Part shown: positions 1-8,351 of the stretch, in pieces
How positions within the stretch are numbered: the first letter of the stretch is position 1
Layout: each line of letters opens with the position of its first letter
From: PLA5 sp040901705
GTDB taxonomy: Bacteria; Planctomycetota; Planctomycetia; Pirellulales; PLA5
Assembly: GCA_040901705.1 (NCBI GenBank)
Contig: JBBDYI010000185.1
Coordinates: 1-24,541 of the forward strand
Length of the DNA: 24,541 nt
Reading direction: 5' to 3'
Notes under the pieces: generated by a model
What the model saw: the letters and a program-made list of their open reading frames with translations, nothing else
Told to the model about the DNA's origin: nothing
Database searches by the model: none
Position numbers and translations under genes: made by a program

Positions 1-189
1 GCGGCGGGCCAATTCCCCCCCGCGATGCCGGGGGGCGAACCTCGCGATTCAAGCTGGACGCCCTCATATCGGGGGCATATCATGAGGTGTCGACGGGTTC
101 CCCACCGAAAACGAACTCCGAACAGCGACGCCCCGATTGAACTTGCCCGTCGCGGCGGCGTCGTCCCACCTCGCATCGCGTCCCACCTT

Positions 190-3024
190 ATGCGACGGTC
201 GCATTCATACACCTCGGCCGCGCGCGCCGCGTTGGCGCTTGCCGGTCTGCTGTGGTCGACGCACATCGGCGTTACGGCCGACGTTGCCGACGATCACGCG
301 GCGGTTGCCGCCCAGAGCACCGCAGACACGCCGGCATTCTCCGCCGAGCAGATCGAATTCTTCGAGCGCAAGGTGCGCCCGCTGCTCGCCGCCCGCTGCT
401 TCGAGTGTCACGCCGCCAAGAAACAAGAGTCCGGCCTGCGGCTCGATAGCCGCGCGTCGTTGATAACCGGATCGGACGACGGACCGGTCGTCGATCTCGC
501 CGCGCCGCTCAAGAGCAAGCTGCTCGACGCCATCGGCTACGAAGGCGACACGCAAATGCCGCCGGAGAAGAAACTTGCGGACGACGATATCGCCACGTTG
601 CGGCAATGGATCGAAATGGGCGCGCCTTGGAACGCCTCGGCGACGCCCGTGCTCACCGAGGAGCAGTTGTTCGAGCAGGCCCGGGCGAGTCACTGGGCGT
701 TTCAGCCCATTCGTGCTCCAGCAATTCCCGACGTTAAACAACCTCAAGCCGCCGCGGGACCGATCGATCGCTTCATTCTCGCCCGGCTCGACGCGGCCAA
801 CCTCGCGCCGTCGCCCGCCGCCGACCGCCGCACCCTGATCCGACGGTTGTCGTTCGATCTCATCGGTCTGCCGCCCACTCCCGACGACGTCGAATCGTTC
901 GTCGCCGACGAAAGCCCGGACGCCGCCGCGCGGCTGGTCGATCGCTTGCTCGCCTCGCCCAGCTATGGCGAACGGTGGGGACGCCACTGGCTCGACGTCG
1001 CCCGCTATGCCGACACGCGCGGATACGCCTTCGGTCGCGAGCGGCGGTTCGCGTATTCGTACACCTATCGCGACTACGTCATCCGGGCGCTCAACGCCGA
1101 TCTGCCGTTCGATCGTTTCGTCACCGAGCAACTCGCCGCCGACCGGCTGGAACTCGGCGAAGACAAGCGCCCGCTCGCCGCGCTGGGGTTCTTGACCGTC
1201 GGCCGCCACTTCGACAACGTGCCCGACGACATGGACGAGCGGATCGACACGGTGACGCGGGGCTTTCTCGGCCTGACCGTCTCGTGCGCACGCTGCCACG
1301 ATCACAAATTCGATCCGATTCCGGCCGAGGATTATTACTCGCTCTACGGCGTGTTCGCCAGCACGAAAGAACCCGAAGAGCTGCCGATCATCGGCGAACC
1401 GACCGAGTTGGCGGCGTTCGCCGAGTATCAAAAGAAGCTCGACGCGCTGCAGAAGGAATATGACGACTACCTTGGTGCTCGTTATGCCGAATTGCTCGAC
1501 GCCGCGCGGCGACGGACCGAGGATTACCTGGCCGTAGTGGCGACCAAGCCGGCCGAAATGTTTCGCGACCGCGAGTTTGCCTTGGCGCTGCGGGCCGAAG
1601 ACCTCAAGCCGCGGCTGCTCGAACGCTGGCGGGCGTACATCGCCCAGCGGGCCAAGCCGGACCATCCCGTGTTCGGCCCCTGGCGAAAACTGATGGACCT
1701 GCAAGAGCCGAAGTTCGCCGAGGCCGCGCCGTCCGTGCTGGCCGCCATCGCCGACGACGAAAAACTAAATCCACAGGTCAAAGCCGCGCTCGCCGCCGCG
1801 CCCCCCACGTCGCGCGAGCAAGTCGGCCGCCTCTACGGCAAGTTATTCGCCGACGTCTACGCCAAGGCCAACGAGAAAGATCCGCCGCCCGGCGTCGACG
1901 AATTACGCAAGGTGATGCTCGCCGACGACGCGCCGACGGCGATCCCCAAGGATCAGACGCAAGACTATTTCAACCGCGAGGAGAGAAACCACTCCCGCGA
2001 GCTAAAACGCAAGATCGACGGCCACCAGGTCCGCTCGCGCGGCGCTCCGCCGCGGGCGATGATGCTCGTCGACGCACCGCAGCCGTTCGATCCATACGTG
2101 TTCGTCCGCGGCAACCAACATCGCCACGGCAAGAAAGTGCCGCGGCAATTCCTCAAAGTGCTCTCCAACGCTCAGCGCAAGCCGTTCGCCGACGGCAGCG
2201 GCCGCGCGGAACTGGCCGCGGCGATCACCGCCCAAGACAACCCGCTCACCGCCCGCGTGATCGTCAATCGGCTATGGATGCACCACGTCGGCCAGCCGAT
2301 CGTCGCCACGCCCAGCGATTTCGGCTTGCGGAGCGATCCGCCGACGCATCCAGAGTTGCTCGATTACCTCGCCGATCGCCTGCGGTCGCAAGGATGGTCG
2401 CTGAAACAACTACATCGCGAGATCGTCCTCTCCAATACCTACCAACAGCAAAGCGCCGACCGCGTCGACGCCACCGCGGCCGATCCGGAGAACCGTCTGG
2501 TATGGCGAATAAACCGCCGCCGGCTGGAGTTCGAGCCGCTCCGCGACGCGCTGGCCGCCGCCGCCGGATCCCTCGATCTTCGCCAAGGCGGGCCGCCAGT
2601 CGATCTCGTCGCCCAGCCGTTCACCACGAGGCGGGCCGTGTACGGTTTCATCGATCGCCAAGACTTGCCGGGCTTGTTTCGCGCGTTCGACTTCGCCAGC
2701 CCCGATCAAAGCACGGCCCAGCGTCCGCAGACGACTGTGCCGCAACAAGCGTTGTTCCTGATGAACTCGGCATTCGTCGCCGAACAGGCCGGCCGGCTGG
2801 CGACGCGCCGCGACATCGCGAACACCGGGGTGCCACTGGCTCAGCCAGTGCTGCCCGCCGCCCGGATCGACGCCATGTACCGCTCTCTGTTCGGACGTCC
2901 GCCGTCGGAGCAGGAAACCGCGCTGGGCGTCCAGTTCATCGCGGCCAACGGCTCGCCCGAAGTGGCCTGGACCCGTTATGCTCAAGCGCTATTGATGTCC
3001 AACGAGTTCTGTTTTGTCGACTGA
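190..3024 (+). CDS. PSCyt1-DUF1549-DUF1553 secreted cytochrome-like protein
   Basis: The sequence shows an N-terminal basic-hydrophobic signal peptide (MRRSHSYTSAARAALALAGL), then a PSCyt1 domain with a CFECH haem-type motif (C70, C73, H74) and a possible axial Met123 in QMPPEKK. DUF1549 runs from about residue 190 to 390 and includes the conserved SCARCHDHKFDP (C366, C369, H370). DUF1553 runs from about 671 to 925. These domains together define a large family found mainly in planctomycetes. Its members are thought to be exported and are often linked to polysaccharide or sulfatase gene sets, but no reaction is established. The frame stays open upstream to 25, but the ATG at 190 is preferred because it starts a proper signal peptide and the upstream 55 codons are uncharacteristic. 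The usual partner, a DUF1501 protein, is absent; the neighbour is a transporter that overlaps its 3' end. The family call is firm, the function unknown. Confidence 0.9.
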   Translation: MRRSHSYTSAARAALALAGLLWSTHIGVTADVADDHAAVAAQSTADTPAFSAEQIEFFERKVRPLLAARCFECHAAKKQESGLRLDSRASLITGSDDGPVVDLAAPLKSKLLDAIGYEGDTQMPPEKKLADDDIATLRQWIEMGAPWNASATPVLTEEQLFEQARASHWAFQPIRAPAIPDVKQPQAAAGPIDRFILARLDAANLAPSPAADRRTLIRRLSFDLIGLPPTPDDVESFVADESPDAAARLVDRLLASPSYGERWGRHWLDVARYADTRGYAFGRERRFAYSYTYRDYVIRALNADLPFDRFVTEQLAADRLELGEDKRPLAALGFLTVGRHFDNVPDDMDERIDTVTRGFLGLTVSCARCHDHKFDPIPAEDYYSLYGVFASTKEPEELPIIGEPTELAAFAEYQKKLDALQKEYDDYLGARYAELLDAARRRTEDYLAVVATKPAEMFRDREFALALRAEDLKPRLLERWRAYIAQRAKPDHPVFGPWRKLMDLQEPKFAEAAPSVLAAIADDEKLNPQVKAALAAAPPTSREQVGRLYGKLFADVYAKANEKDPPPGVDELRKVMLADDAPTAIPKDQTQDYFNREERNHSRELKRKIDGHQVRSRGAPPRAMMLVDAPQPFDPYVFVRGNQHRHGKKVPRQFLKVLSNAQRKPFADGSGRAELAAAITAQDNPLTARVIVNRLWMHHVGQPIVATPSDFGLRSDPPTHPELLDYLADRLRSQGWSLKQLHREIVLSNTYQQQSADRVDATAADPENRLVWRINRRRLEFEPLRDALAAAAGSLDLRQGGPPVDLVAQPFTTRRAVYGFIDRQDLPGLFRAFDFASPDQSTAQRPQTTVPQQALFLMNSAFVAEQAGRLATRRDIANTGVPLAQPVLPAARIDAMYRSLFGRPPSEQETALGVQFIAANGSPEVAWTRYAQALLMSNEFCFVD

Positions 3025-5302
3025 TGTGGCACGGACGACGCATTCGCCGCTGACCGCCCGACTGGCCGCCGCCATGGTGCGCCACCGCCTCTGGTTGCTC
3101 GTCGTCGCCGCCGCGATCGCCGCTTGGGCGGTTGTCTCCGCACCGCGCGTCGAGTTCGATCGGTCGCTGGAAAACATGTTCGCGGCCGACGATCCCGTGT
3201 TGCCGCCGTTTCGCCGCTTGAAGCGCACGTTTCACGCCGGCGACGTCGTGCTGGCGGCCTACGCCGACGACCAGTTGTTCTCGGTCGACGGTCTCAATCG
3301 TTCTGAGCGAGTCGCCAAAGAAATCGAAGCCATCGCCGGCGTCGACACGGTCGTTGGCCCGCATAGCAGCTTCCTGAAACCGGCGATCCTGTTGCCGAAG
3401 AATCCGTGGTCTGAGCGGCTGATCGAAACGTTCGCCGGCTTCACGCACAGCCGCGACGGACGCACCGCCGCGCTCATCTGCGTGCTCGCCGACGACGCCG
3501 ACCATACCGCGACCGTGACCGCGATTCGCGATATCGTCGAGCGCCAACCGTTGGGCGTCATCGCCGGCGAACCGGTCATGATCGTCGACGGATTTCGTTA
3601 TCTCGAAGAGGACGGCCGACGGCTCGGCTGGATCACGACGGCGCTTCTGGCGCTGGTGATCGTAATTTGCTTCCGCAGCCTGCGGTGGGTGGTCGTGCCG
3701 TTATCCGTCGTCGTCTGGACGCGGCTCGTCACCGAGGCTCTCCTCGTCGCCGTCGGCCTGCGGATGTCGATCGTCAGTTCGATGCTCGCGGCCATCGTCA
3801 CCGTCGTGGCCGTGGCGGCGACGATGCACGTGATCGTCCGTTTTCGGCAAGCCCGCGCCGGCGGACGTTCCGCGACCGGCGCGATGCGGCAGACGATCGC
3901 GCTGCTGGCCGTGCCGGTGTTTTGGGCGTGTGCGACCGATGCGATCGGGTTTGCGTCGCTGCTGATTTCCGACGTCGCGCCCGTGAGAGATTTCGGCCTC
4001 ATGACGGCCGTCGGAGCGCTCGTCGTGCTCTTGGCGCTCGTGCTGCTCGCCCCCGGATTGGCGCTCTTTGGCCGCTGGGACATCGACCCGCACCGCGTCT
4101 GGGGTGAAAGTCACCTCGACGACGGACTGGCCCGCTCGCTGCGATTGGTCGAGCGATATCCACGCGGGATCGCCACGGCCTCGTCCATCGTCATCGCGGT
4201 GCTCGGATTCGGCATGCTGTTGCTGCAAGTTGAAACGGATTTCACCCGCAACTTCCGCCGCGACAGCCCGATCGCCCAGTCGTACGACTTCATCGAATCG
4301 CGCCTCGGCGGCGCCGGTGTGTGGGATATTGTCTTGCCCGCGCCGGAAAAACTCGACGCGGCATACTTGGACCGCGTGCGGAAGCTACAAGCGCGGCTCC
4401 GCGGCCCCGAGTTCGCCAACGGCCCGCCGACTGGCGTGCTGAGCCTCGTCGACATCCTCGACGGCGTAACGAACGACGGCTTGCGCAAAGTGCCGCAGTC
4501 GCTGCACGATTTCGTGTTTGCCCGCGGCATCAACGCGATCGGCAGTAAATCGTCGCTCGTACGGTCGTTCTACAACACCGATCCCGCAAATACCGATCCC
4601 GCAGCGCCGCAGCGGCACTACTACCGGATCATGCTCCGCGCCGAAGAGCGCAAAGAAAGCAGCGAAAAACAAATCCTCATCGACGACGTCGTGCGAATCT
4701 GCCAGGAGGAATTCCCCCAGGCGTTCGATTCGGCGGCCGACCTCGGTTCCACGCCCCAGTCGACCGCCGTGACAGGCTACTACGTGCTGCTGACCCGGCT
4801 AATTCATAGCATCCTCGCCGATCAATGGCGGATGTTCGCTTTGGCGAGCGCCGGAATCGCGCTGGCAATCGCCGTGGCGTTTCGCAGCCTGCGGATGGCC
4901 GTTGCCGCGATGGTGGCGAACTTGATGCCCGTCGCGGTGGCGCTCGGCATTTGGGGCTGGCTCGGCTTGAAGGTCAATATCGGCACCGCCATGATCGCCG
5001 CCGTGTCGATGGGCTTGTCGGTCGATTCATCGATTCACTACCTGGCCGAGTTCCGTCGCCGCCGACGCGTGGGGCATTCCGTTTCCGCGTCGCTCCGCGC
5101 GGCCCACCAAGCCGCCGGCCGCGCGATGTCGTTCGCCACGCTAGCCCTGGTGGTCGGATTCGCGGCGCTCCTGCCCAGCGAGTTCGTGCCGACAATCTAC
5201 TTCGGCTCGCTCGTCGCCCTGGCGCTCGTCGGCTCACTGGTGGGCAATCTGATCCTCTTGCCGCTGCTGTTAAAGTGGCTGTTTCGCGACCCCATCGCGT
5301 AA
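3014..5302 (+). CDS. RND/MMPL-family membrane transporter
   Basis: A 762-residue protein with the twofold RND plan. TM1 (about 26-43) is followed by a periplasmic loop to about 202 and TM2-TM6, then a second half with TM7 near 384, a loop, and TM8-TM12 from about 605. The helix with SVDSSIHYLAEFRRR (near residue 670) and its equivalent in the first half (ATMHVIVRFRQ) match the MMPL/COG1033 group of proton-driven exporters, which move lipids or hydrophobic compounds. The substrate cannot be told. The start is uncertain: TTG 3014 overlaps the previous stop by 11 bases, GTG 3026 lies just after it, and ATG 3074 would begin immediately before TM1. The basic segment LTARLAAAMVRHR before TM1 looks coding, so one of the first two is favoured. 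No periplasmic adaptor or outer-membrane partner lies nearby. Overlap with the upstream gene suggests translational coupling. Confidence 0.85.
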   Translation: MSTDVARTTHSPLTARLAAAMVRHRLWLLVVAAAIAAWAVVSAPRVEFDRSLENMFAADDPVLPPFRRLKRTFHAGDVVLAAYADDQLFSVDGLNRSERVAKEIEAIAGVDTVVGPHSSFLKPAILLPKNPWSERLIETFAGFTHSRDGRTAALICVLADDADHTATVTAIRDIVERQPLGVIAGEPVMIVDGFRYLEEDGRRLGWITTALLALVIVICFRSLRWVVVPLSVVVWTRLVTEALLVAVGLRMSIVSSMLAAIVTVVAVAATMHVIVRFRQARAGGRSATGAMRQTIALLAVPVFWACATDAIGFASLLISDVAPVRDFGLMTAVGALVVLLALVLLAPGLALFGRWDIDPHRVWGESHLDDGLARSLRLVERYPRGIATASSIVIAVLGFGMLLLQVETDFTRNFRRDSPIAQSYDFIESRLGGAGVWDIVLPAPEKLDAAYLDRVRKLQARLRGPEFANGPPTGVLSLVDILDGVTNDGLRKVPQSLHDFVFARGINAIGSKSSLVRSFYNTDPANTDPAAPQRHYYRIMLRAEERKESSEKQILIDDVVRICQEEFPQAFDSAADLGSTPQSTAVTGYYVLLTRLIHSILADQWRMFALASAGIALAIAVAFRSLRMAVAAMVANLMPVAVALGIWGWLGLKVNIGTAMIAAVSMGLSVDSSIHYLAEFRRRRRVGHSVSASLRAAHQAAGRAMSFATLALVVGFAALLPSEFVPTIYFGSLVALALVGSLVGNLILLPLLLKWLFRDPIA

Positions 5303-5413
5303 ACGGGACGGAAGATATAGTGGCTTACGTGCCACAGATGCTCGCGCCATACGTCAACAGCGCGCATTTTGCGTAACAGGTAAACAGATAACCGAGACCG
5401 ACCCGCCAGTCGC

Positions 5414-5445
5414 AAAAAAAAACGCGGACCAGCCGCTCGCCGGTC
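5414..5445 (-). terminator. Possible minus-strand intrinsic terminator
   Basis: Read on the minus strand, a 7-bp stem GACCGGC/GCTGGTC (one G-T wobble, 5-base loop, plus coordinates 5427-5445) is followed after four bases by nine T (plus-strand A at 5414-5422). No minus-strand gene ends here; both neighbours are on the plus strand. It may stop antisense transcription or be chance. The rest of the 5303-5535 gap holds only a small hairpin, GTGGC-N6-GCCAC, at 5320-5335. Confidence 0.3.
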
Positions 5446-5535
5446 GTCCTTGACGATGCGGCAGAGCTGCCCCCGCCTTCTTGTCTACTGTTGTTCTACT
5501 TTCCTGGCAAAAATGCCCAGGGATAAACACGTCGC

Positions 5536-6186
5536 ATGAATTACTTCGCCCACGGCTGCCGGTTCATCGACGACCCGTACTTTCTCGCCGGAACGGCCGC
5601 GCCGGACTGGCTCGTCGTCGTCGACCGTCGCGTTCGTGTCCGCCCCAAACATACCCAGCCGTTCGCCGCGGACGACGACCCCCGCGTCGCCGCTTTTGCC
5701 CGCGGAATCCTCCAGCACCACGCCGACGATGCCTGGTTTCATGTCAATCGCGCGTTCTACGAGCTATCGACCGAGCTAACGGCCCAAGTCCGAGCGACGC
5801 TACCGACCGACGGCGGCTTCAGGGCAAGCTTCCTCGGCCACATCCTCGTCGAACTCTTGCTCGACGACGTCCTCATCGCACGCGATCCGGCCATCTTGGA
5901 CAAGTATTACGCCGCAATCGGCAGCATCGATCCGCACTTCGTCCAGCGCACGGTCAACCGAATCGCGCCGCAGCAGACCGATCGGCTGGCATGGTTCATC
6001 GAGCGGTTTTCGGCCGAACGGTTCTTGTCGGATTACGCCGACGATGAGAGACTGCTGTTTCGGCTGAATCAAGTCAACCGGCGAGCCAACCTCCCGCAAC
6101 TGCCAGAGCAATTCGCCAGCCTGTTGCACGAAGCACGCCACAAAGTTCGCGACAACCAACATCGACTGCTAACCCCCGACTCCTGA
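5536..6186 (+). CDS. Hypothetical His/Asp-rich alpha-helical protein, possibly ACP-phosphodiesterase-like
   Basis: A 216-residue soluble protein beginning MNYFAHGCRFIDDPYFLAGT, with no signal peptide or membrane helix. Invariant-looking polar clusters include H6, H61-H62-A-D-D65 with H69 (QHHADDAWFH), and GHILVELLLDD (H102, D109, D110). The MNYFAH opening and the paired His/Asp motifs recall the acyl-carrier-protein phosphodiesterase (AcpH) family and other all-alpha metal phosphohydrolases, but the similarity is loose and I do not assign a reaction. Such a motif set would suit a metal-dependent hydrolase. The last codons lie inside a C-rich low-complexity tract, so the extreme C-terminus is probably unconserved. 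There is no clear Shine-Dalgarno. It is followed 56 bases later by the sugar epimerase-like gene and could be co-transcribed with it; nothing in the neighbours fixes its role. Confidence 0.65.
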   Translation: MNYFAHGCRFIDDPYFLAGTAAPDWLVVVDRRVRVRPKHTQPFAADDDPRVAAFARGILQHHADDAWFHVNRAFYELSTELTAQVRATLPTDGGFRASFLGHILVELLLDDVLIARDPAILDKYYAAIGSIDPHFVQRTVNRIAPQQTDRLAWFIERFSAERFLSDYADDERLLFRLNQVNRRANLPQLPEQFASLLHEARHKVRDNQHRLLTPDS

Positions 6187-6229
6187 TCCCCGACCCCTGA
6201 TCCCCGCCCCCTGCCCCCGCCCACTCCCC
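6173..6229 (+). repeat. C-rich low-complexity spacer
   Basis: Imperfect iterations of CCCCGACCCCTGAT fill the end of the preceding gene and the spacer. A 13-base word, TCCCCGACCCCTG, at 6187-6199 recurs exactly at 14393-14405, directly before the octahaem cytochrome gene. Both copies sit in short spacers between plus-strand genes. Confidence 0.55.
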
Positions 6230-6242
6230 GGAGCTTCGACCA

Positions 6243-7160
6243 ATGAAATACGGAATGAACCTGCTGCTGTGGACCGACACGCTCAAGGACGAATTGATTC
6301 CGGTGCTCAAGCAACTCAAGAAAATCGGCTACGACGGCGTCGAGCTGCCGATCTTCGAATTGGACGTCGCGAAGTTTGCCCGCTGGGGAAAAATTCTCGA
6401 CGATCTCGGTCTCGGACGCACCGCGGTTACGGTTCGCGGCGGCGACGACAACCCGATCGACCCCACTGCCGCAGTTCGGGCCAAAGGCGTCGAGAACAAC
6501 AAACGCACCCTCGATTGCTGCCACGCGGCGGGGGCAACAATCCTCGTCGGGCCGTACCACTCGGCGATCGGCCAATTCAGCGGGCAAGGCCCCACCGACG
6601 ACGAGTTCAACTGGGGCGTCGATTCGATGCGGGCGACCGCCGAGCACGCCCAACAGGCCGGCGTGATGCTCGGCATCGAATACCTCAACCGTTTTGAAAC
6701 GTATCTGCTCACCAGCGTCGCCCAAACGGTCAAATTCGTCAAAGCGGTGAAGCATCCCTACTGCCGCATGATGTACGACACGTTCCACGCGAACGTCGAG
6801 GAGAAGAACATCCCCGATGCCATCCGCGCCGCGTCAAAGCATATGGTCCACGTCCATATTTCCGAAAACGACCGCAGCACGCCGGGCGCGGGGCACGTCG
6901 ACTGGGCCGATACCTTCGACACTCTCAAGGAAGTCGGCTACGACGGCTGGCTGATGATCGAGGCATTCGGGCTGGCCCTGCCAGCGCTGGTGGCGGCCAC
7001 CAAGATCTGGCGGCGGATGTTCAAGAGCGAAATGCAGCTTGCCAAGGATGGACTGGCGTTCATGCAACAGGAGTGGGGCAAGCGCGAGCGAAAGCGGCCA
7101 GCCGGCAAAAAACCGGCGAAAAAGCCGGTAAAAAAGCCGGCCCGACGGGGCAACCGCTAG
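6243..7160 (+). CDS. D-tagatose/D-psicose 3-epimerase-like sugar isomerase
   Basis: A 305-residue xylose-isomerase-like TIM barrel. Candidate catalytic residues are E146 (GIEYLNRFE), D179 (MMYDTFHAN), H205 (HVHISEND) and E240 (LMIEAFG), with R211 six residues after the His. Their spacing equals that of the metal-binding Glu-Asp-His-Glu set of characterised ketose 3-epimerases (E150, D183, H209, E244 in the Agrobacterium enzyme), offset by four throughout. This supports Mn/Co-dependent epimerisation of a ketose or related sugar at C3; the natural substrate is unknown. Planctomycetes carry many such paralogues, often annotated only as sugar phosphate isomerase/epimerase. It is cytoplasmic, with no signal peptide. 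The last 25 residues (from about 281) are a Lys/Pro/Ala tail of KKPAKKPV type, absent from characterised enzymes as far as I know. A GGAG at 6230-6233 sits nine bases before the ATG. Confidence 0.85.
   Translation: MKYGMNLLLWTDTLKDELIPVLKQLKKIGYDGVELPIFELDVAKFARWGKILDDLGLGRTAVTVRGGDDNPIDPTAAVRAKGVENNKRTLDCCHAAGATILVGPYHSAIGQFSGQGPTDDEFNWGVDSMRATAEHAQQAGVMLGIEYLNRFETYLLTSVAQTVKFVKAVKHPYCRMMYDTFHANVEEKNIPDAIRAASKHMVHVHISENDRSTPGAGHVDWADTFDTLKEVGYDGWLMIEAFGLALPALVAATKIWRRMFKSEMQLAKDGLAFMQQEWGKRERKRPAGKKPAKKPVKKPARRGNR
7101..7142 (+). repeat. Short tandem repeat coding the Lys/Pro tail
   Basis: Roughly 12-base units of GCCGG(C/T) followed by five or six A repeat almost four times and encode the KKPAKKPVKKPA end of the epimerase-like protein. 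A-runs alternating with CCGG in frame give a histone-H1-like basic tail, a likely site of length variation by slippage. Confidence 0.7.
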
Positions 7161-7253
7161 GCAATTCCCTCGAAAAACTGGCCGCCCCGGCACTCACCAA
7201 AACCGCCTAACCTCGCGAACAAGAATCCTTCGCAAAGGTGGTGGGAAGCGGCT

Positions 7254-7317
7254 TTTCCGGAAATTTCGATAATTCCGACGCCCCAAACATTGAACCGGAA
7301 GATTTTCCGGGTATAGT
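7254..7317 (+). promoter_or_regulatory. Promoter with CCGGAA inverted-repeat operator candidates
   Basis: A sigma70-like pair, TTGAAC (7290-7295) and TATAGT (7312-7317), is separated by 16 bases and lies about 120 bases before the first PEP-CTERM gene. The spacer is almost wholly occupied by a perfect inverted repeat CCGGAA-GATT-TTCCGG (7295-7310). A second palindrome of the same half-site, TTTCCGGAAA, lies at 7254-7263, 44 bases away centre to centre, close to four helical turns. This layout would suit a repressor binding two sites. The protein is unknown. Confidence 0.5.
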
Positions 7318-7439
7318 CATGGTGAATAGGGCGAACCGCAATCGGTCCAAGTGCGGCCAAAGTAAACGGGTGATATTGATCTACCGTGCAGTTTTCGCAC
7401 CATTGAAGTAACACCTTTCCGAGGATGAGGAGGTGGCTA

Positions 7440-8195
7440 ATGCATTTGCGTAACATTCTGACTTGCTTCTGCGCCGCGCTGTCGTGCGCGAGTGTGTCTT
7501 ATGGTGGCGTCTTGCCGACGAACACGCCCACTGGGTTTGTCCGCGCCGATGGCGACGAATACCCGATTGTGTTCGAACTCGACCAAGAGTCCGGCAAGTG
7601 GGGCTTCAACTTCTTCGAAGACCAGCCCGGATATCGCATCAGCATGTCGGGCGTCGTCGACCCCGATCCGTCGATTGGATACGGCTTTGCCGTGACCGAT
7701 TTCGGCGCGCCCAGCAGTTTCGGATTCACGATCTCCTCGCCCATCGCCTCGGTAACGGCACCGACCGAAGTGATTGCCTCGATCGATGGCGGGTTGAACG
7801 ACTTCACCGGCAACGGCATTTCGATCACCCCGACCTTGGGCGATCTCGATGGCGACGGCCCGGCCGAAATCCAGGTCGCCAGTGCCGGTGTGCCGCTCGA
7901 AAACATGGGCGTCGACGTCGGGCTAGCGGCCTCCTTTGGTTCAGGCCCCGCCGGCGCGCAACACGTTTACGGGCCCTACTCGACACCGATTACGGTTGGC
8001 CCGAGCAATGGTCCCTATACGACGCTCCAGGTCGATGTCGGCTTCATGCTCTCCGGCGGCGGCGACATCGCGGCTCTGACCGGCCATGCGGAAATCGCCG
8101 AACAAGATGGCATCGTTCCCGAACCCGCCTCGCTTGCGTTGGCCGGTTTGGGGTTGGCGTGCATCGGAGTCGCGCGTCTGAGGCGGAGGAAATAG
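7440..8195 (+). CDS. PEP-CTERM sorting domain protein, copy 1
   Basis: A 251-residue exported protein. The start is ATG 7440 rather than the in-frame ATG 7425, because a perfect AGGAGG (7428-7433) sits six bases upstream of 7440. It has a signal peptide (to about residue 22) and a predicted beta-rich body containing VDPDPSIGYGFAVTDFGAPS. The C-terminal sorting signal is a VPEPASLALAG motif, a hydrophobic helix and RLRRRK. Such proteins are processed by an exosortase and are often surface- or matrix-associated; no exosortase gene is in this window. The body has no domain I recognise, but it is clearly paralogous to the next gene, with the same order of motifs (SGV-DPDPSI-Y--AVTDFGAP, GNG-SITP, NMGVDVG, HVYGP, LSGG-DIAA-TG). 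An inverted-repeat-bearing promoter precedes it. Function unknown. Confidence 0.85.
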   Translation: MHLRNILTCFCAALSCASVSYGGVLPTNTPTGFVRADGDEYPIVFELDQESGKWGFNFFEDQPGYRISMSGVVDPDPSIGYGFAVTDFGAPSSFGFTISSPIASVTAPTEVIASIDGGLNDFTGNGISITPTLGDLDGDGPAEIQVASAGVPLENMGVDVGLAASFGSGPAGAQHVYGPYSTPITVGPSNGPYTTLQVDVGFMLSGGGDIAALTGHAEIAEQDGIVPEPASLALAGLGLACIGVARLRRRK

Positions 8196-8351
8196 CCCCG
8201 GTCCGCTGGTCTCGGCGGCGATTGACCGCGCAAGGCCGTTTTGTTTGAGATTAGTCGAAACCATTTGCCCGATGTGGCATTTTCATTTGGTCCTGGCGAT
8301 TGAAGCGATTCCGGCACAGCAGTTGAGCAACAACGACGTGAGGTTAAGCTA

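Noticed and set aside
205..1704. 499-residue minus-strand frame opposite the PSCyt1 protein
   Set aside because: Antisense shadow; the plus frame carries conserved PSCyt1 and DUF1549 motifs.
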